DNA from: Nansenia antarctica
Taxonomy: Eukaryota; Chordata; Actinopteri; Argentiniformes; Microstomatidae
Direction: 5' to 3'
Length of the DNA: 64,000 nucleotides
Assembly: GCA_963989245.1 (NCBI GenBank)
Contig: OZ022341.1
Span: 75,642,832-75,706,831 of the forward strand
The first letter of the stretch is position 1. Each line of letters begins with the position of its first letter. Below the pieces are notes generated by a model, which made no database searches, had not been told where the DNA came from, and worked only from the letters and a program-made list of their open reading frames with translations. Positions 32,801 to 42,530 of the stretch are shown here, piece by piece. Position numbers and translations under genes: made by a program.

Positions 32801-35800
32801 TAGGCTAGTAGCCTATATTGGATTTTCCCACATTAAATGCAATTACAGTCGCTTTGGATAAAAGCGTCAGCTAAAAGTCTGTAATGTAGGCCTAATGTAA
32901 CGTATGTAGTTCCGTATGCTTTCACAATCAACCATAGAACCACAATCATTGCTAGAACCAAATGCAAGAAATTCAGGGACCTTCATTGACGTTACATGTT
33001 TAACAATTTGCTAATTCTAACGTTATAGTCGCCATTAGACTGTTACAGGCACCAGCTATTCGGTTGTTAAGTCTGACGTCAAACGTGACGTTTAGCAATT
33101 TCCGGGTCCAAACCAGAAATTCCCAGCACATTTTTCCATGAAAAACTCATGTGCAGTATTGGCTTTGTTGTTGGTTGCTGCATTCAGATACATGATCTAG
33201 AGTGAAATTATATATTATTTCCCCTGAATGTAATTCAACACAGTCTAGTGGATGAGAACTGTAGTAGACCTACCTTGCGAGAGAAGCCATCTATGCCTCC
33301 AATTATGACCATATTGTATCTGTTGAGGAAAAACACATTTACTAACAAAGATTGTTACTTAAGCATCATATAACTACATATATTGGATTGTTAATATAGA
33401 TTTACAGCTGTTGTGGATTACACACCTGATTAGTTTGTGATTGGTGTCAATGTGTTGAAGGAAGTGTGGGCCCCTCACACAGTACGTCCGCCGAATGACA
33501 CAGCCCATTCTTGTCATTCTAGACAGTATGCCAGCTGTATCAACTCGGTGCATTGATCCTCTTACTCTGGACCATTGCACACGGTGACCCTCTGCTTGCA
33601 GACACCCCTTTACAATGCGATAACCTGCATGGGGTAGCCTTGACTTGATGTCACTAACTGTTTGGTCAAGGACTTCATCTGTCATGGGGGAATACAGACT
33701 CCTCACTGACAAGCCATGGTCGTGCATACTCCTGAACAGAGTTCTTCTAGACACTCCAAGAATGTGTGCAACACATGTTGCTGAAAGACCAAGTGCAAGA
33801 AAATATTGTAGTTGTTCCTTTGTGATATGGAGCCTTAGACGTCCACAGGCCCCCATTTGCCTCGTCACAGAAACTGAGGGAAGAAATGCCCTTATCCCTT
33901 ATTTTCAAATCCCAATGTTGACAGGTATGGGTGGAAGTGAAGTTGGAGAGGAAGCCCAGCACGGAGGTGGAAGTGAAGTTGGAGAGGAAGCCCAGCACGG
34001 AGGCGGAAGTGATGGAAGTTGGAGAGGAAGCCCAGCACGGAGGCGGAAGTGATGAAGTTGGAGAGGAAGCCCAGCACGGAGGCGGAAGTGATGAAGTTGG
34101 AGAGGAAGCCCAGCACGGAGGCGGAAGTGATGAAGTTGGAGAGGAAGCCCAGCACGGAGGTGGAAGTGATGAAGTTGGAGAGGATCAGCAGATGTTCTTC
34201 ACCCTGAATCTGTCCGATTCAGATTGAGAGAGGTAAGAAAACAATATTGTTTGATGTTGGTCTTATTTGGTTAATTTGTCATGGGATGTTCAAAGTATTT
34301 TACTTTCAACCAGGTATCTGATTCTGATCACCTGTAGTCACTTACTTAATCATAGGAACTAGTTAACCCAATTCTTGTTGCACTGAAGCAGGTGGTTGAT
34401 TGACTGTGTCCCCTTGTCTAAATGTAAGGGGTATCCTATGGTTGTCTAGTGGTGATGTTAGGATTGACTGTGTGTACCCTTGTCTAATTGTAAGAGGTAT
34501 CCTATGGTTGTCTAGTGGTGATGTTAGGATTGACTATGTGTACCCTTGTCTAAATGTAAGGGGTATGGTTTGTGGACGGTGGGGGGGGGGGGCGTGCGGG
34601 GATATCCCTTATTTTCGGGGAAATATCCCTTATTTTCAAATCCCAATGTTGACAAGTATGGGTGGAAGTGAAGTTGGAGAGGAAGCCCAGCACGGAGGTG
34701 GAAGTGAAGTTGGAGAGGAAGCCCAGCACGGAGGTGGAATCCCAGCACGGAGGAGAGGAAGCCTCTTGAACTACTGGATAGATCGTCTCAACTGAAGTAT
34801 TTCCGGGAAAGTCCGGGCAAAGGTCATTCGGATGGGAGGGATGGGAGTTCGAATCGGTGCTCTATTATTCTACCTAGCCCAGAGTCCCCGGATGAGTGCC
34901 TCTAAAACTGAACTCGTATTTTGAGAAAAACTGAATTGTAGGTGGTTGAGAAAGTGTTCAAAGCTCATGATGGGTTTAGCTACCACAATTTGAGACAATT
35001 GGTCGTCCTGGGGGCATGTGGTTTGGGATGGTCCAGGTAGCTGCATCCTTATGGACCTTGGGCAGTATGTATAACTTATGTGGTCTTGGTGGATCCAGAC
35101 TGGTGAGATTGTCAAACTTTGTCAGTCAAGAAGCCCTCTGTCCTCATACATACAAGCCCAAAGCACAGTAATGTATTTATTCTGTATTTTTAGAATATAC
35201 CATAAAAGAGCTGTAGGCACAGTAACTGCAGTCTGGTGCGTAAGACAGGAGCTCTATTTCAAACAGTTTAATGAAAAAACGTATTATCAGGCAAAGTTCT
35301 GCCACACAATAGAAAAACTAGGCGATGACTGCGGTGCCAGCACAGCTCTCTTGCTTGACTCAACTGTGCATGACATCACTTGCTAACAAAATTCAATGAG
35401 ACAGTTGTTTTTGTACTTATCTATGGCTACTAGGGGTGGGCATCAATGATCGACGATCGATACTTGATTGATAAGGATCTTGGTCGATCACAAAATATTT
35501 TGCTCGATAATCATTAATAAATTGAGTGGAAATTAGTTTGTCCACGTTATGTGTGAGAAATGAACTTTGCATTTGCCTTCGCATTGAATTTCGCAACGCA
35601 GTACGGCATGATGCAACAAGTTACGCCGCTCTGGCTGTTTGAACATAGATACATATTGCTGTCTGTTTACCCCATCTCCCTTTTTCTTTTCAGAATGGCA
35701 AGAGAGTGGTCCTGGTGAAGTGGCTACCTTGCAATAAATGGTAATTTGGGGGAGAGCCAGTAGGAGCTAGGCTCTGGTATTGAAAAGTGGTGATACATTC

Positions 35801-36442
35801 GCTACAATTGTAGCAGATTACATTATTCATGTTCTTTACACTTGTATATAGGGAGGCGAAGTTAACATCACCAATTATGGTTTGGTTTTTGACAAATATA
35901 AACCATGCGGGTATTTTCCTCATTTCCCAAAAGCATGATAATACTAAGATGATGGTAAAATGCATCTTATGAAGCTTCTTCATATGGATTGTTTCTGAAG
36001 CATATATGACCTACTGTGACTTCTAGAATAATCACAGCCACACGTTCCAACAACAAACTAGAGACCTAGGTCATTCTGATGACCCTCCCTCTTTTCTTGA
36101 TCAGAGTGGATGCTGTTATAACACTATAACCATTATGCTGTTATAACATTACAACCATTAATTAGTAATGGTTTTGGAATGAGATGTTGTACAAGCAGGG
36201 GTCCACATATTTTTGGCAATATGGTGTAATTATTTGACATCAGATTTGGGGTCGTTTGAATGTTCACCCTGACTTAATGGCACAAGACATGGTTACATCA
36301 CCCTTATAAAATGTTCCTGATATTCTGCTGCATATTCTATTCACGTTCAATTGCCTTCTCCTAAGACTTCTGTGTGTGTCTGTCTTTCAGCAACAAGAAA
36401 TGGGCAAACACCTGGGAACCAGAGGAACAGTTCCTGTCATAA
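29569..36442 (+). CDS. Small coiled-coil gene with chromodomain-like C-terminus
   Basis: Host-type spliced gene; I cannot name it. Exons: 29569-29618 (ATG 29571), 29704-29838, 30779-30880, 35694-35740 and 36391-36442 (TAA). All have AG/GT borders and compatible phases, giving 127 residues if these are all the exons. It starts MESDTARTVKRFSKSE, then a strongly charged coiled coil (AKMDSLQERGQQLERENAKF, AHIKKMKRRADAAMNYV). The last two exons read GKRVVLVKWLP...KKWANTWEPEEQFLS, which recalls the end of a chromodomain (VKW...NTWEPEE). Poly(A) signal near 36500. Introns hold a hAT derivative, LINE tails, an IS3EU-like remnant and minisatellites. More exons between 30880 and 35694 are possible. Confidence 0.6.
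29893..30648 (+). mobile_element. Non-autonomous hAT-A derivative
   Basis: 756 bp from TAGGGGTGGGCATC to TTTGCCCAGCCCTA, flanked by perfect 8-bp GTGTGAGT (29885-29892 and 30649-30656). Inside is the start of a BED-type transposase (AKRAKRSLVWEHFDLKGD), frameshifted after CKHC, then the element's 3' end. It sits in an intron of the coiled-coil gene. Confidence 0.9.
30881..31789. other. Intronic sequence, no gene seen
   Basis: Unique AT-rich sequence. At 31722-31790 a GGCCGCGTTCGTAAATTCGC segment matches one end of the small inverted-repeat element at 51546-51685. Confidence 0.4.
31790..32600 (+). mobile_element. LINE 3' tail split by a hAT MITE
   Basis: The tail family of 29184-29565 again, beginning in TATAGTATAG repeats and ending in CATTCATTCATTC at 32596. 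It is interrupted at 31824-32434. Confidence 0.85.
31824..32434. mobile_element. hAT MITE with 8-bp target duplication
   Basis: 611 bp from TAGTGCTGTCCC to GTAACAGCCCTA, flanked by ATAGTGGA at 31816-31823 and 32435-32442. The subterminal regions are full of AACGA/CGATTA words. No ORF. Confidence 0.9.
32601..33265. other. Unannotated intronic sequence
   Basis: No gene is seen. It may contain degraded downstream parts of the IS3EU-like gene. Confidence 0.4.
33273..33868 (-). pseudogene. IS3EU-like integrase-core gene fragment
   Basis: Two minus-strand exons of a eukaryotic IS3-like DDE recombinase. The first (from the methionine codon at 33868 down to about 33417) has a helix-turn-helix (LGLSATCVAHILGVSRRTLF), then GHRVQWSRVRGSMHRVD, and the first catalytic aspartate in HIDTNHKLI. 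A GTGTGT donor follows. The second exon (about 33320-33273) begins after CAACAG and reads YNMVIIGGIDGFSRK, with a GTAGGT donor. The remaining core with the other acidic residues is not in place, so the gene is truncated. GACGRLRL near the start may be a damaged basic stretch. Confidence 0.7.
33925..34190 (+). repeat. 36-39 bp minisatellite
   Basis: About seven units containing GTTGGAGAGGAAGCCCAGCA. Two units are 36 bp and later ones 39 bp. The plus strand can encode EVGEEAQHGGGSD repeats ending FFTLNLSDSD, and a GTAAGA donor-like site lies 10 bp after the stop. Two more units are at 34660-34740, each array preceded by CCCTTATTTTCAAATCCCAA. Confidence 0.85.
34191..35432. repeat. Tandem and duplicated non-coding sequence
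   Basis: 34395-34565 has three copies of a segment containing GGTATCCTATGGTTGTCTAG or variants, about 70 bp each. 34600-34760 repeats the minisatellite start. The rest (34800-35432) has no recognised gene. Confidence 0.6.
35433..35622 (+). mobile_element. hAT-A 5' end fragment
   Basis: Starts TAGGGGTGGGCATCAATG and follows the 29893 copy to GATGCAACAAGTT, then stops. Just 70 bp downstream is the coiled-coil gene exon at 35694. Confidence 0.8.
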
Positions 36443-37617
36443 AGCAGTGTCTGGTGGGGGGGTTCTTTAAAATTGATAAATGTTTTTTCATTTTATAAAT
36501 AAAAATTAACTACAAAGCATAAATAACACTGTTTGGAACATGATTATCCCCAGTGCAGTAGCACCAGCTACCTCTTAGAACAGATTGAACAATTCCATTC
36601 TACTGTAAATCAGTGCCGATGTACACAAGTCATTTTCAGATTATAGTAACATTTATTTATTGTTATTTTTTTCTTGGCTGAAGGAATACCTTTTAATTAA
36701 ATTTGATTTGGCAAATTGAAAATGACAATGTAATTTACATTAACATGACAACAGTAGCAATGTGCAGCATCTATTTTGGTTGGGTGTTACATAATTTGAG
36801 ATGCACAGACCATTAAACTGTTAATCTACGTACACTTGAAAAGGTGCATTGTCCGTACAAGCTTTTAAACCGACCACTTCTGTGATATTTTGGGTTGTAC
36901 AGCACATCAGTGAAGTCATGCCTTTTATTGCTTATTATTTTTGGGAGTAAAGTAGGATATAAATCCAATTCCTGAAAGTAACCATACTAAGCCTACTCAA
37001 GAATACCCACAAGACAGTAGGTATCCAGCGATTTTAAAATTATTGAAGAGGTATCCAAAAAATGCCTACTCAAAGTTAACAATACTGCCCCTCCGTACTG
37101 AAAGAACCATACTGCGGGGGGGAGGGGGGGGGGTTCAGATACAACATCCACATATTTATGGGTTGCACTGATGAGATGAAAATGGAACAGTTCCTGTCTC
37201 AAGTGGGTGGGGCCTCTACACAGGCACTATCATTATTAATACTGTGAAATTGCTGGAAAGGTTTTAAACAAATGCTGGATCTACAGGTCAAAAAAACATT
37301 GTGTCTTAATATTCAGGACACCATAAACGTGTGAGATACAGTCCAACATTTACCTCAGTTTCTATGGTAAAGAATAACATTTGGCCAAAAGCTATAAATC
37401 TCTCTTTGGGAGAGAGATCCTGATTGTTTCCATACTGGGGCAACTACTAGACTATAGTGATTCTCAATTTTCTCTGATACTTCAGTATTCATCCTGTCAT
37501 ATGTTGTATGACATATGTATCACTCTGTTTTTTTTAATGTACATTTGACCATAGCTGTACAATGTTTACGGGGCAAACTATTTCTCATTATTATTACACA
37601 CAGTCACACACATACAC
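36443..37617. other. 3' UTR and spacer
   Basis: Begins with the 3' UTR of the coiled-coil gene (AATAAA near 36500). The rest is AT-rich with a G-run at about 37118-37135. No gene is recognised. Confidence 0.5.
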
Positions 37618-37972
37618 CTTGGCATAGCGCAAGAGGAAGCGGTAAAGGACGGATATTGAAGCCCAGCGTCTGCTCGTCTCCATGGAGATAAGCTCCTCCC
37701 TCTCGTAGCCATTGTCGCAGATGTACAGGAAGTTGTTCACGCAGGATAGAGAGTGCCCCTGGGGAGGCGGGTAGAGAGGGGAGGGGGCATAGGTTAGTGT
37801 GTAGTGTTTGAAAATACTGCAGTGTGAATAAAGAGGTGTGTGTGCTCTCCCTCTCACACCTGGATGCTATGAGCATGGCTGAGGAGCCTATGAAATGCGG
37901 AGACTCCCTACAGACAGGTTTGTGAGACAGGTAGTGGTCTGTCAACTTCACTGCCAGATTCAGCTCAAAGTT
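37618..37972 (-). pseudogene. Cyclin-box exons (B-type/B3-like), probably damaged
   Basis: Two minus-strand exons: 37860-37972, then 37618-37758, with AG/GT borders. Exon a reads NFELNLAVKLTDHYLS and FIGSSAMLIASR, the classic cyclin fold around helices 2-3. Exon b reads VNNFLYICDNGYEREELISM, then YRFLLRYAK. Between those two, the sequence matches the usual cyclin helix only in another frame (QTLGFNIR), so two compensating indels appear to have scrambled about ten residues. No other exon is found nearby. It could be a fragment, or a real gene read through small assembly errors. Confidence 0.65.
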
Positions 37973-38576
37973 CTGGAGAGCAAGAGGGAGGGAGGGAGAG
38001 AGACAGTGGGTTGTATTAGTATAGCTATACACATTCACACAGGCAAAGACTCAACCACACAAACACAGCAACATTTACAGTAACACCATATTTTCTGATT
38101 AGGGCTTAAAAGTTGGGTTTTGATTGCAGTATCACTTGAGGCCATAGCTGTATAGCTTGGTTCACTTAGAGAGGCCTTTGTGAACAATTTCGTCTTCTCA
38201 GATGTCTTTTACTGATAGTTAAAAACATAACAGCATGAGCTGAAAGGTTCTCTTGTCAAGACAATAAAAACTTTGTCAAACTCAATGATTGAAACGATGG
38301 GACAATATCTTTTTAGCATCTTGAACTATTGAACTTGGGTGGGGGTAGAACAGACTGGGGGGGGGGGGGGGGTACCAATACCTCTCTGGTACCAGGTCCA
38401 TCTCCTGAAGTTCAGCTCACACATGGATCAGGATCTGTGTGGCCATCCCCACACTCACACAAGTGAGAAGGACTTGGTTGGCAGCTTGTGTACCTACAGG
38501 AAGCGAGAAAGACTTGGTCTCACTGAATGGTCTCTGCTAGGAATAATAACTCATAGAACAGAACAGACACTGTTTA

Positions 38577-38607
<31 letters not shown>

Positions 38608-38620
38608 GGTGAGTATGAGA
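37973..38620. other. Spacer with G-run and GT repeat
   Basis: Contains a G14-15 run at about 38357 and a GT microsatellite at 38580-38606. Possibly cyclin intron. No coding sequence is recognised. Confidence 0.5.
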
Positions 38621-38624
38621 GATT

Positions 38625-39360
38625 GTGGTAGCACATATTATTCAGTCGTTGTCGTTATATAGAGAAAATTAATGAAATAGGGGTTGATTCATCAGAGCAG
38701 TCATACGTCATCTCCCTGTCATCAGGGATGTGTAGTTCTTCATTTGATTTGCCGTGTAAATCCCCAGATGAGAGTGTTACATTAGTTTTCTGAAGATAAT
38801 AAATAAATCTGTTCAATGGGCATTTGCCAAAGTAGCCTACTGTTAATCAGTATTTAGCCTGTATGGTGTATATGAAGATGTTATGACGTTATATCATGAA
38901 AATAATGATCAGCAAGCTAGATCCAAAACTAGGGCCGGTGGAGGAGGGCAAGTGTCACATTGGACAGACTACCAAAACAGAAAAATAAAGTAATTTAACG
39001 ACAGCAAATGTGATGGATGTCAGAAATACATTACCTGGAGATTCAATACGGTTGTATGTGTCAGGATATGGGTTAGGGAGGCAGTCAGGCAGACCCCTAT
39101 TTCATAAATCTTTTCTATATAACAACGTCCGTCATTAATCGACAACGACACTATATACTTGTTTGCCTGACTGGCCATCGGATTTGAGATCCTAAATATC
39201 TAAAAAGCAATACTGTTTTCTTATTTTATCGGATTAAAGTAGCAAAGACCACACATTTACATTGACCGTCAGTCAAACTGCAAACACCTCTACCACCCAA
39301 CAGGGGGCGTGGTCGTTCTGATGACAGGGAGATGACGTATGACTGCTCTGATGAATCCAG
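38625..39360. mobile_element. Inverted-repeat element, TIRs about 37 bp
   Basis: ATTCATCAGAGCAGTCATAC (38687) recurs inverted at 39357 and extends through GTCATCTCCCTGTCATC. A second inverted pair, TCGTTGTCG...TATATAG...AATAGGGG (38636-38685), recurs at 39095-39150. No ORF. Probably a MITE with a nested or rearranged end. Confidence 0.7.
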
Positions 39361-39401
39361 TATATACTCATTGAGTATGCTAGTATGCAGTATGCTAGGG
39401 A

Positions 39402-39500
39402 AGCAATTTACCATGAGAGGAAGGCGGTTGTGGACTCATAACCCTGAACAGTGGTAAATGAGTCCACAACCCCCGCCCCCGAATGGTAAATTGCTTTTCT
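39402..39500. repeat. Imperfect palindrome (hairpin)
   Basis: AAGCAATTTACCAT...GGTTGTGGACTCAT, a loop, then ATGAGTCCACAACC...ATGGTAAATTGCTT. Two nested stems give a hairpin of about 100 nt. Confidence 0.8.
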
Positions 39501-39647
39501 ACAACAGCCACCACATAATATAACAAATAAATACAAATGTTTAACATTACATTCATGTATTTACAATCATTAATCGTTGCAGAATACATATATCCTTCCG
39601 CCACAGAATATAGTCCCATAAACAAGATCCACGATTGCGTTGCAGGT

Positions 39648-39729
39648 CAGCAGGTGTTCTTAATCAGATTTCTAGCCAATCAGAATCCACAGGTGTTCTT
39701 AATCAGATTGCTAGCCAATCAGAATCCAG
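39648..39729. repeat. Two 41-bp direct repeats
   Basis: CAGGTGTTCTTAATCAGATT followed by CTAGCCAATCAGAATCCA, present twice in tandem. Each has a CCAATCAG (CCAAT-type) word. Confidence 0.85.
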
Positions 39730-40166
39730 TATCCAAACACGATGTTGGAGAATATGCCATTTGGAACACAGCCTTGTCCCCCCTCAGACCTCACTCCAAA
39801 CTTAGCTTAGTTATTCCGTCTGTCAGGAAAAACTAAACTTTTCAATCAAATCCAGCCTTCAGTAAACAGACTATGGGGCTACTTCTGTTTGTCAGACATG
39901 GGAGACACTACGAGAGGCTTGGCATGAAAGAGGAACGGAGCTTTAGCAGGTCTGCTAGCAGGTGTTGCTGACCGAAGGTAAGAGCTATTTAGCTAACTAG
40001 CGCGTTTAGTTGAAGCCAACGGCCATTTTATTTCTCTGTTTGGCTACTTGATAATACAGTGTTTCCTCTATATGCATTTATTCGTGGCGGGTCATTTTAA
40101 TTGATAAAGGACTATCAGGTATAACCAGCTTTTGTTGCAATAACCATTTGTACCTGCTTTGTATAG
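39730..40166 (+). other. Possible first exon upstream of the hAT-like gene
   Basis: A donor-like GACCGAAG-GTAAGAGC at about 39978 follows two CCAAT words (39640-39730), which could be a promoter and untranslated exon. TGTTTCCTCTATATGCATTT (about 40060) is also found at 45674. Confidence 0.35.
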
Positions 40167-40235
40167 GTTCTTCAGTTGTGGCTGCATTCAACCCAGTCAT
40201 CAATTTAGAGCATGAGGCCATCATTGGGGGGTTTA

Positions 40236-41326
40236 CAGGGCTCTACGCTAACCTTTTTCACTAGGAGCACATGTGCTCCTAAATGAAAAATGTTAGGGGC
40301 ACACAAAGAAATTTAGGAGCACAGTGAAAAATGTAATTATAACACATTTTTATTAGTGATTTTGCCATTTTTGCACCAAAATCACACATTGGCCCATGCC
40401 TACAGCCCTACTAGACGCAGAGTTGATGGCATTGTATTATGGTAACTAGCTGTGTCAAGTTCTCCTGGTTAGCAGCATGTTCATTCATTCATCCATGTCA
40501 TGCCTGTCAGCTAGCAGCTAGCAGCCCAGCCAGGCTTTAGGGCTAGGTCTGTCAGCTAGCAGCCCAGCCAGGCCATGCAGAGGTCTGTCTCCATGCTGCC
40601 CACCTCCCTGCTGCTGGGTCAGGCTACATCAGTCACACACGGTGGCCAGACAACTCCACATCTAGGGGTATTAAACTACCCCACATCCAGATGACCAGTC
40701 CCCAGCCCCATGCTGCCCGGGGTGGTGACATGTGGAGGTGGCCAGCCCAGCACGGTGCCTCTGCGGCGGCTAGCTGTTAGCACACCACCATCCCCGGGGG
40801 TCCCACCTCTCTGCCACACTCAAGTACAACATGTTGCATTTTCATGCCATTAGGCAACTTGCTTCCTAGGGTTTCCTAGGATTAGAGATGCATTTGGACT
40901 TCTGGAGTACCTCCACTACTGAGAGCTTTCTACTTTCTACCCTGGGTAGTTAACCCTGGTTGTAACCTTGGGTTCAAATCTGGAGTGTGTGGGGCCAAAT
41001 CTGTAGATGTGGTGAGCTAATGAAGCTAATGAAGCTTGAGATGAGAAAAGGGCGCTTGTCTCTTTAAGGCCCAGAAGGGAGTTAGCGATGTTAGCTTAGC
41101 GCCAGTTTAACAGAAGTAACTTCACTTTTAACATGACTTCCCATGGTCGTAGCGGGCTGGCTGACGGCTTAAAATGTGGCCACACGGTTCGCGCAGATTT
41201 ATTTGTAGAAAAAAAAAAAAAAAAAAAAACGGTACTCGCACGTGTGCTCGTGAATTTATTTCTCTAGTCGCACAGATGCATTTTTAGTCGCAAATGCGAG
41301 TGAAATGGTCGCACTGTAGAGCCCTG
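40236..41326. mobile_element. hAT element with CAGGGCTCTAC ends
   Basis: 1.09 kb from CAGGGCTCTACG to TGTAGAGCCCTG inside a coding exon. Flanks GGGGTTTA and AAAGTTTA look like a diverged 8-bp target duplication. No transposase ORF. A poly-A run lies near 41210. Confidence 0.8.
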
Positions 41327-41661
41327 AAAGTTTACATGCCTCTATTACCTCACCAAGCGAGAGCAGGCACACCACACCAATTATCCTGCTCTCCTTGAAC
41401 TTGCCGAGTTGCTGGGGTGTGACTACTTCAAAAAGCTGAAGGTAAACAATGATCATGCTTGCTATGTTGTTCTTGTTAGCAAATTATCTTCAAAATGTAA
41501 TATTCCAACTATAATCAAATGTATTTTTAGATAGGGAAACAGACCACCTACCGGTCCCATGTCATCATAGATGAAATGTTGGAGATTTTTAGCGAAAACA
41601 CAGCTATACTAGAACGAGGAGTAAGGAATAAATGGCGCTGGGCATGGATAGAGGAGAGTAG

Positions 41662-42085
41662 CAGGGTTTTTCCTGCATAGAGAACTATGAGGCGGCCGCC
41701 TCCTTCATATTTCTAGCTTCACAAATAAGTTAGCTTTCGTGTTTGCTAGTGAAACAGCTGATAGTTGATGTTGACTGCTCAAGGAGAATACATATTTGAA
41801 AGTACAGAATGCATGAGAGCCTTATATTGCATTATATTACATTATATTTTGAATGGTCATCTGGTGCCTGAATATTGTTTTTTCCTTTACATATATAATG
41901 ACATTTCCACCATAAATTGATGGAGAAAGGGCACAAATTGGTGCATATCAATTCACCAGAATGCAAGAAATTAAGTGTTTGATGCTCGTTTAAGGACCCC
42001 CAGACAGCCCTGCTTCATGGGTCCCCCCCGATGTCAAACACCACTGGTACCACCTCCGCCTCATTTTGAGCCAGGAAAAACCCTG
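41662..42085. mobile_element. Short MITE with CAGGGTTTTTCCTG ends
   Basis: 424 bp with inverted ends CAGGGTTTTTCCTG and CAGGAAAAACCCTG, flanked by AGTAG on both sides. No ORF. It splits the last exon of the hAT-like gene. Confidence 0.85.
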
Positions 42086-42139
42086 AGTAGTGACGGGAAG
42101 CCTTATGGGACGTGGTGCCAAGAAGGAGAATATAAGTGA

Positions 42140-42530
42140 TAGTGGCTTAATAAGTAATCAGTTTGTTCTTTTAAAGACATGTATATATTTTATTCTGTAT
42201 TGTTATAGTGATAGTGGCTTAATAAGTGATGCAATCAGTTTGGCCTTTTAAAGACTAAATATATTATTTTATTTTGTATTGAGTATAAAACAGTATTAAT
42301 GCATTTTAACATTGAGACATATATTTTGTATTGACTATAAAATAGTATTAATGCATTTTAACATTGAGACATATATTTTGTATTGACTATAAAATAGTAT
42401 TAATGCATTTAAACATTGAGACAAGAAGCTGTCTTCTGTACCCGCTCTCCCAATAGGTTTGGTCTCAAGGTTTCAGGCACAGGATCTTTTCCCACTTTAA
42501 GCCCTGTATATATATATATAATAATAACAC
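42140..42530. repeat. Tandemly repeated AT-rich segment
   Basis: Three copies of ATTAATGCATTTTAACATTG with TTTTGTATTGACTATAAAA (42270-42420), and two copies of AGTGATAGTGGCTTAATAAG (42135-42240). No gene. Confidence 0.7.

Larger units (their letters stand above)
40167..42139 (+). pseudogene. hAT-like (ZNF862/KIAA1586-type) gene 3' end, twice interrupted
   Basis: Acceptor GTATAG at 40166, then a frame reading SSVVAAFNPVINLEHEAIIG. It is broken by an insertion (40236-41326) and resumes CLYYLTKREQAHHTNYPALL, LLGCDYFKKLK to a GTAAAC donor at 41441. The next exon (41531) reads IGKQTTYRSHVIIDEMLEIF, is broken at 41662-42085, then resumes to TGA at 42137-42139. Removing both inserts, with one copy of the 5-bp repeat at the second, leaves an open frame. 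The wording resembles transposase-derived vertebrate proteins of the ZNF862/KIAA1586 type. Upstream exons were not identified. Confidence 0.6.

Noticed and set aside
33925..34240. CRISPR-like array
   Set aside because: Units are contiguous tandem repeats without unique spacers, in a vertebrate genome.
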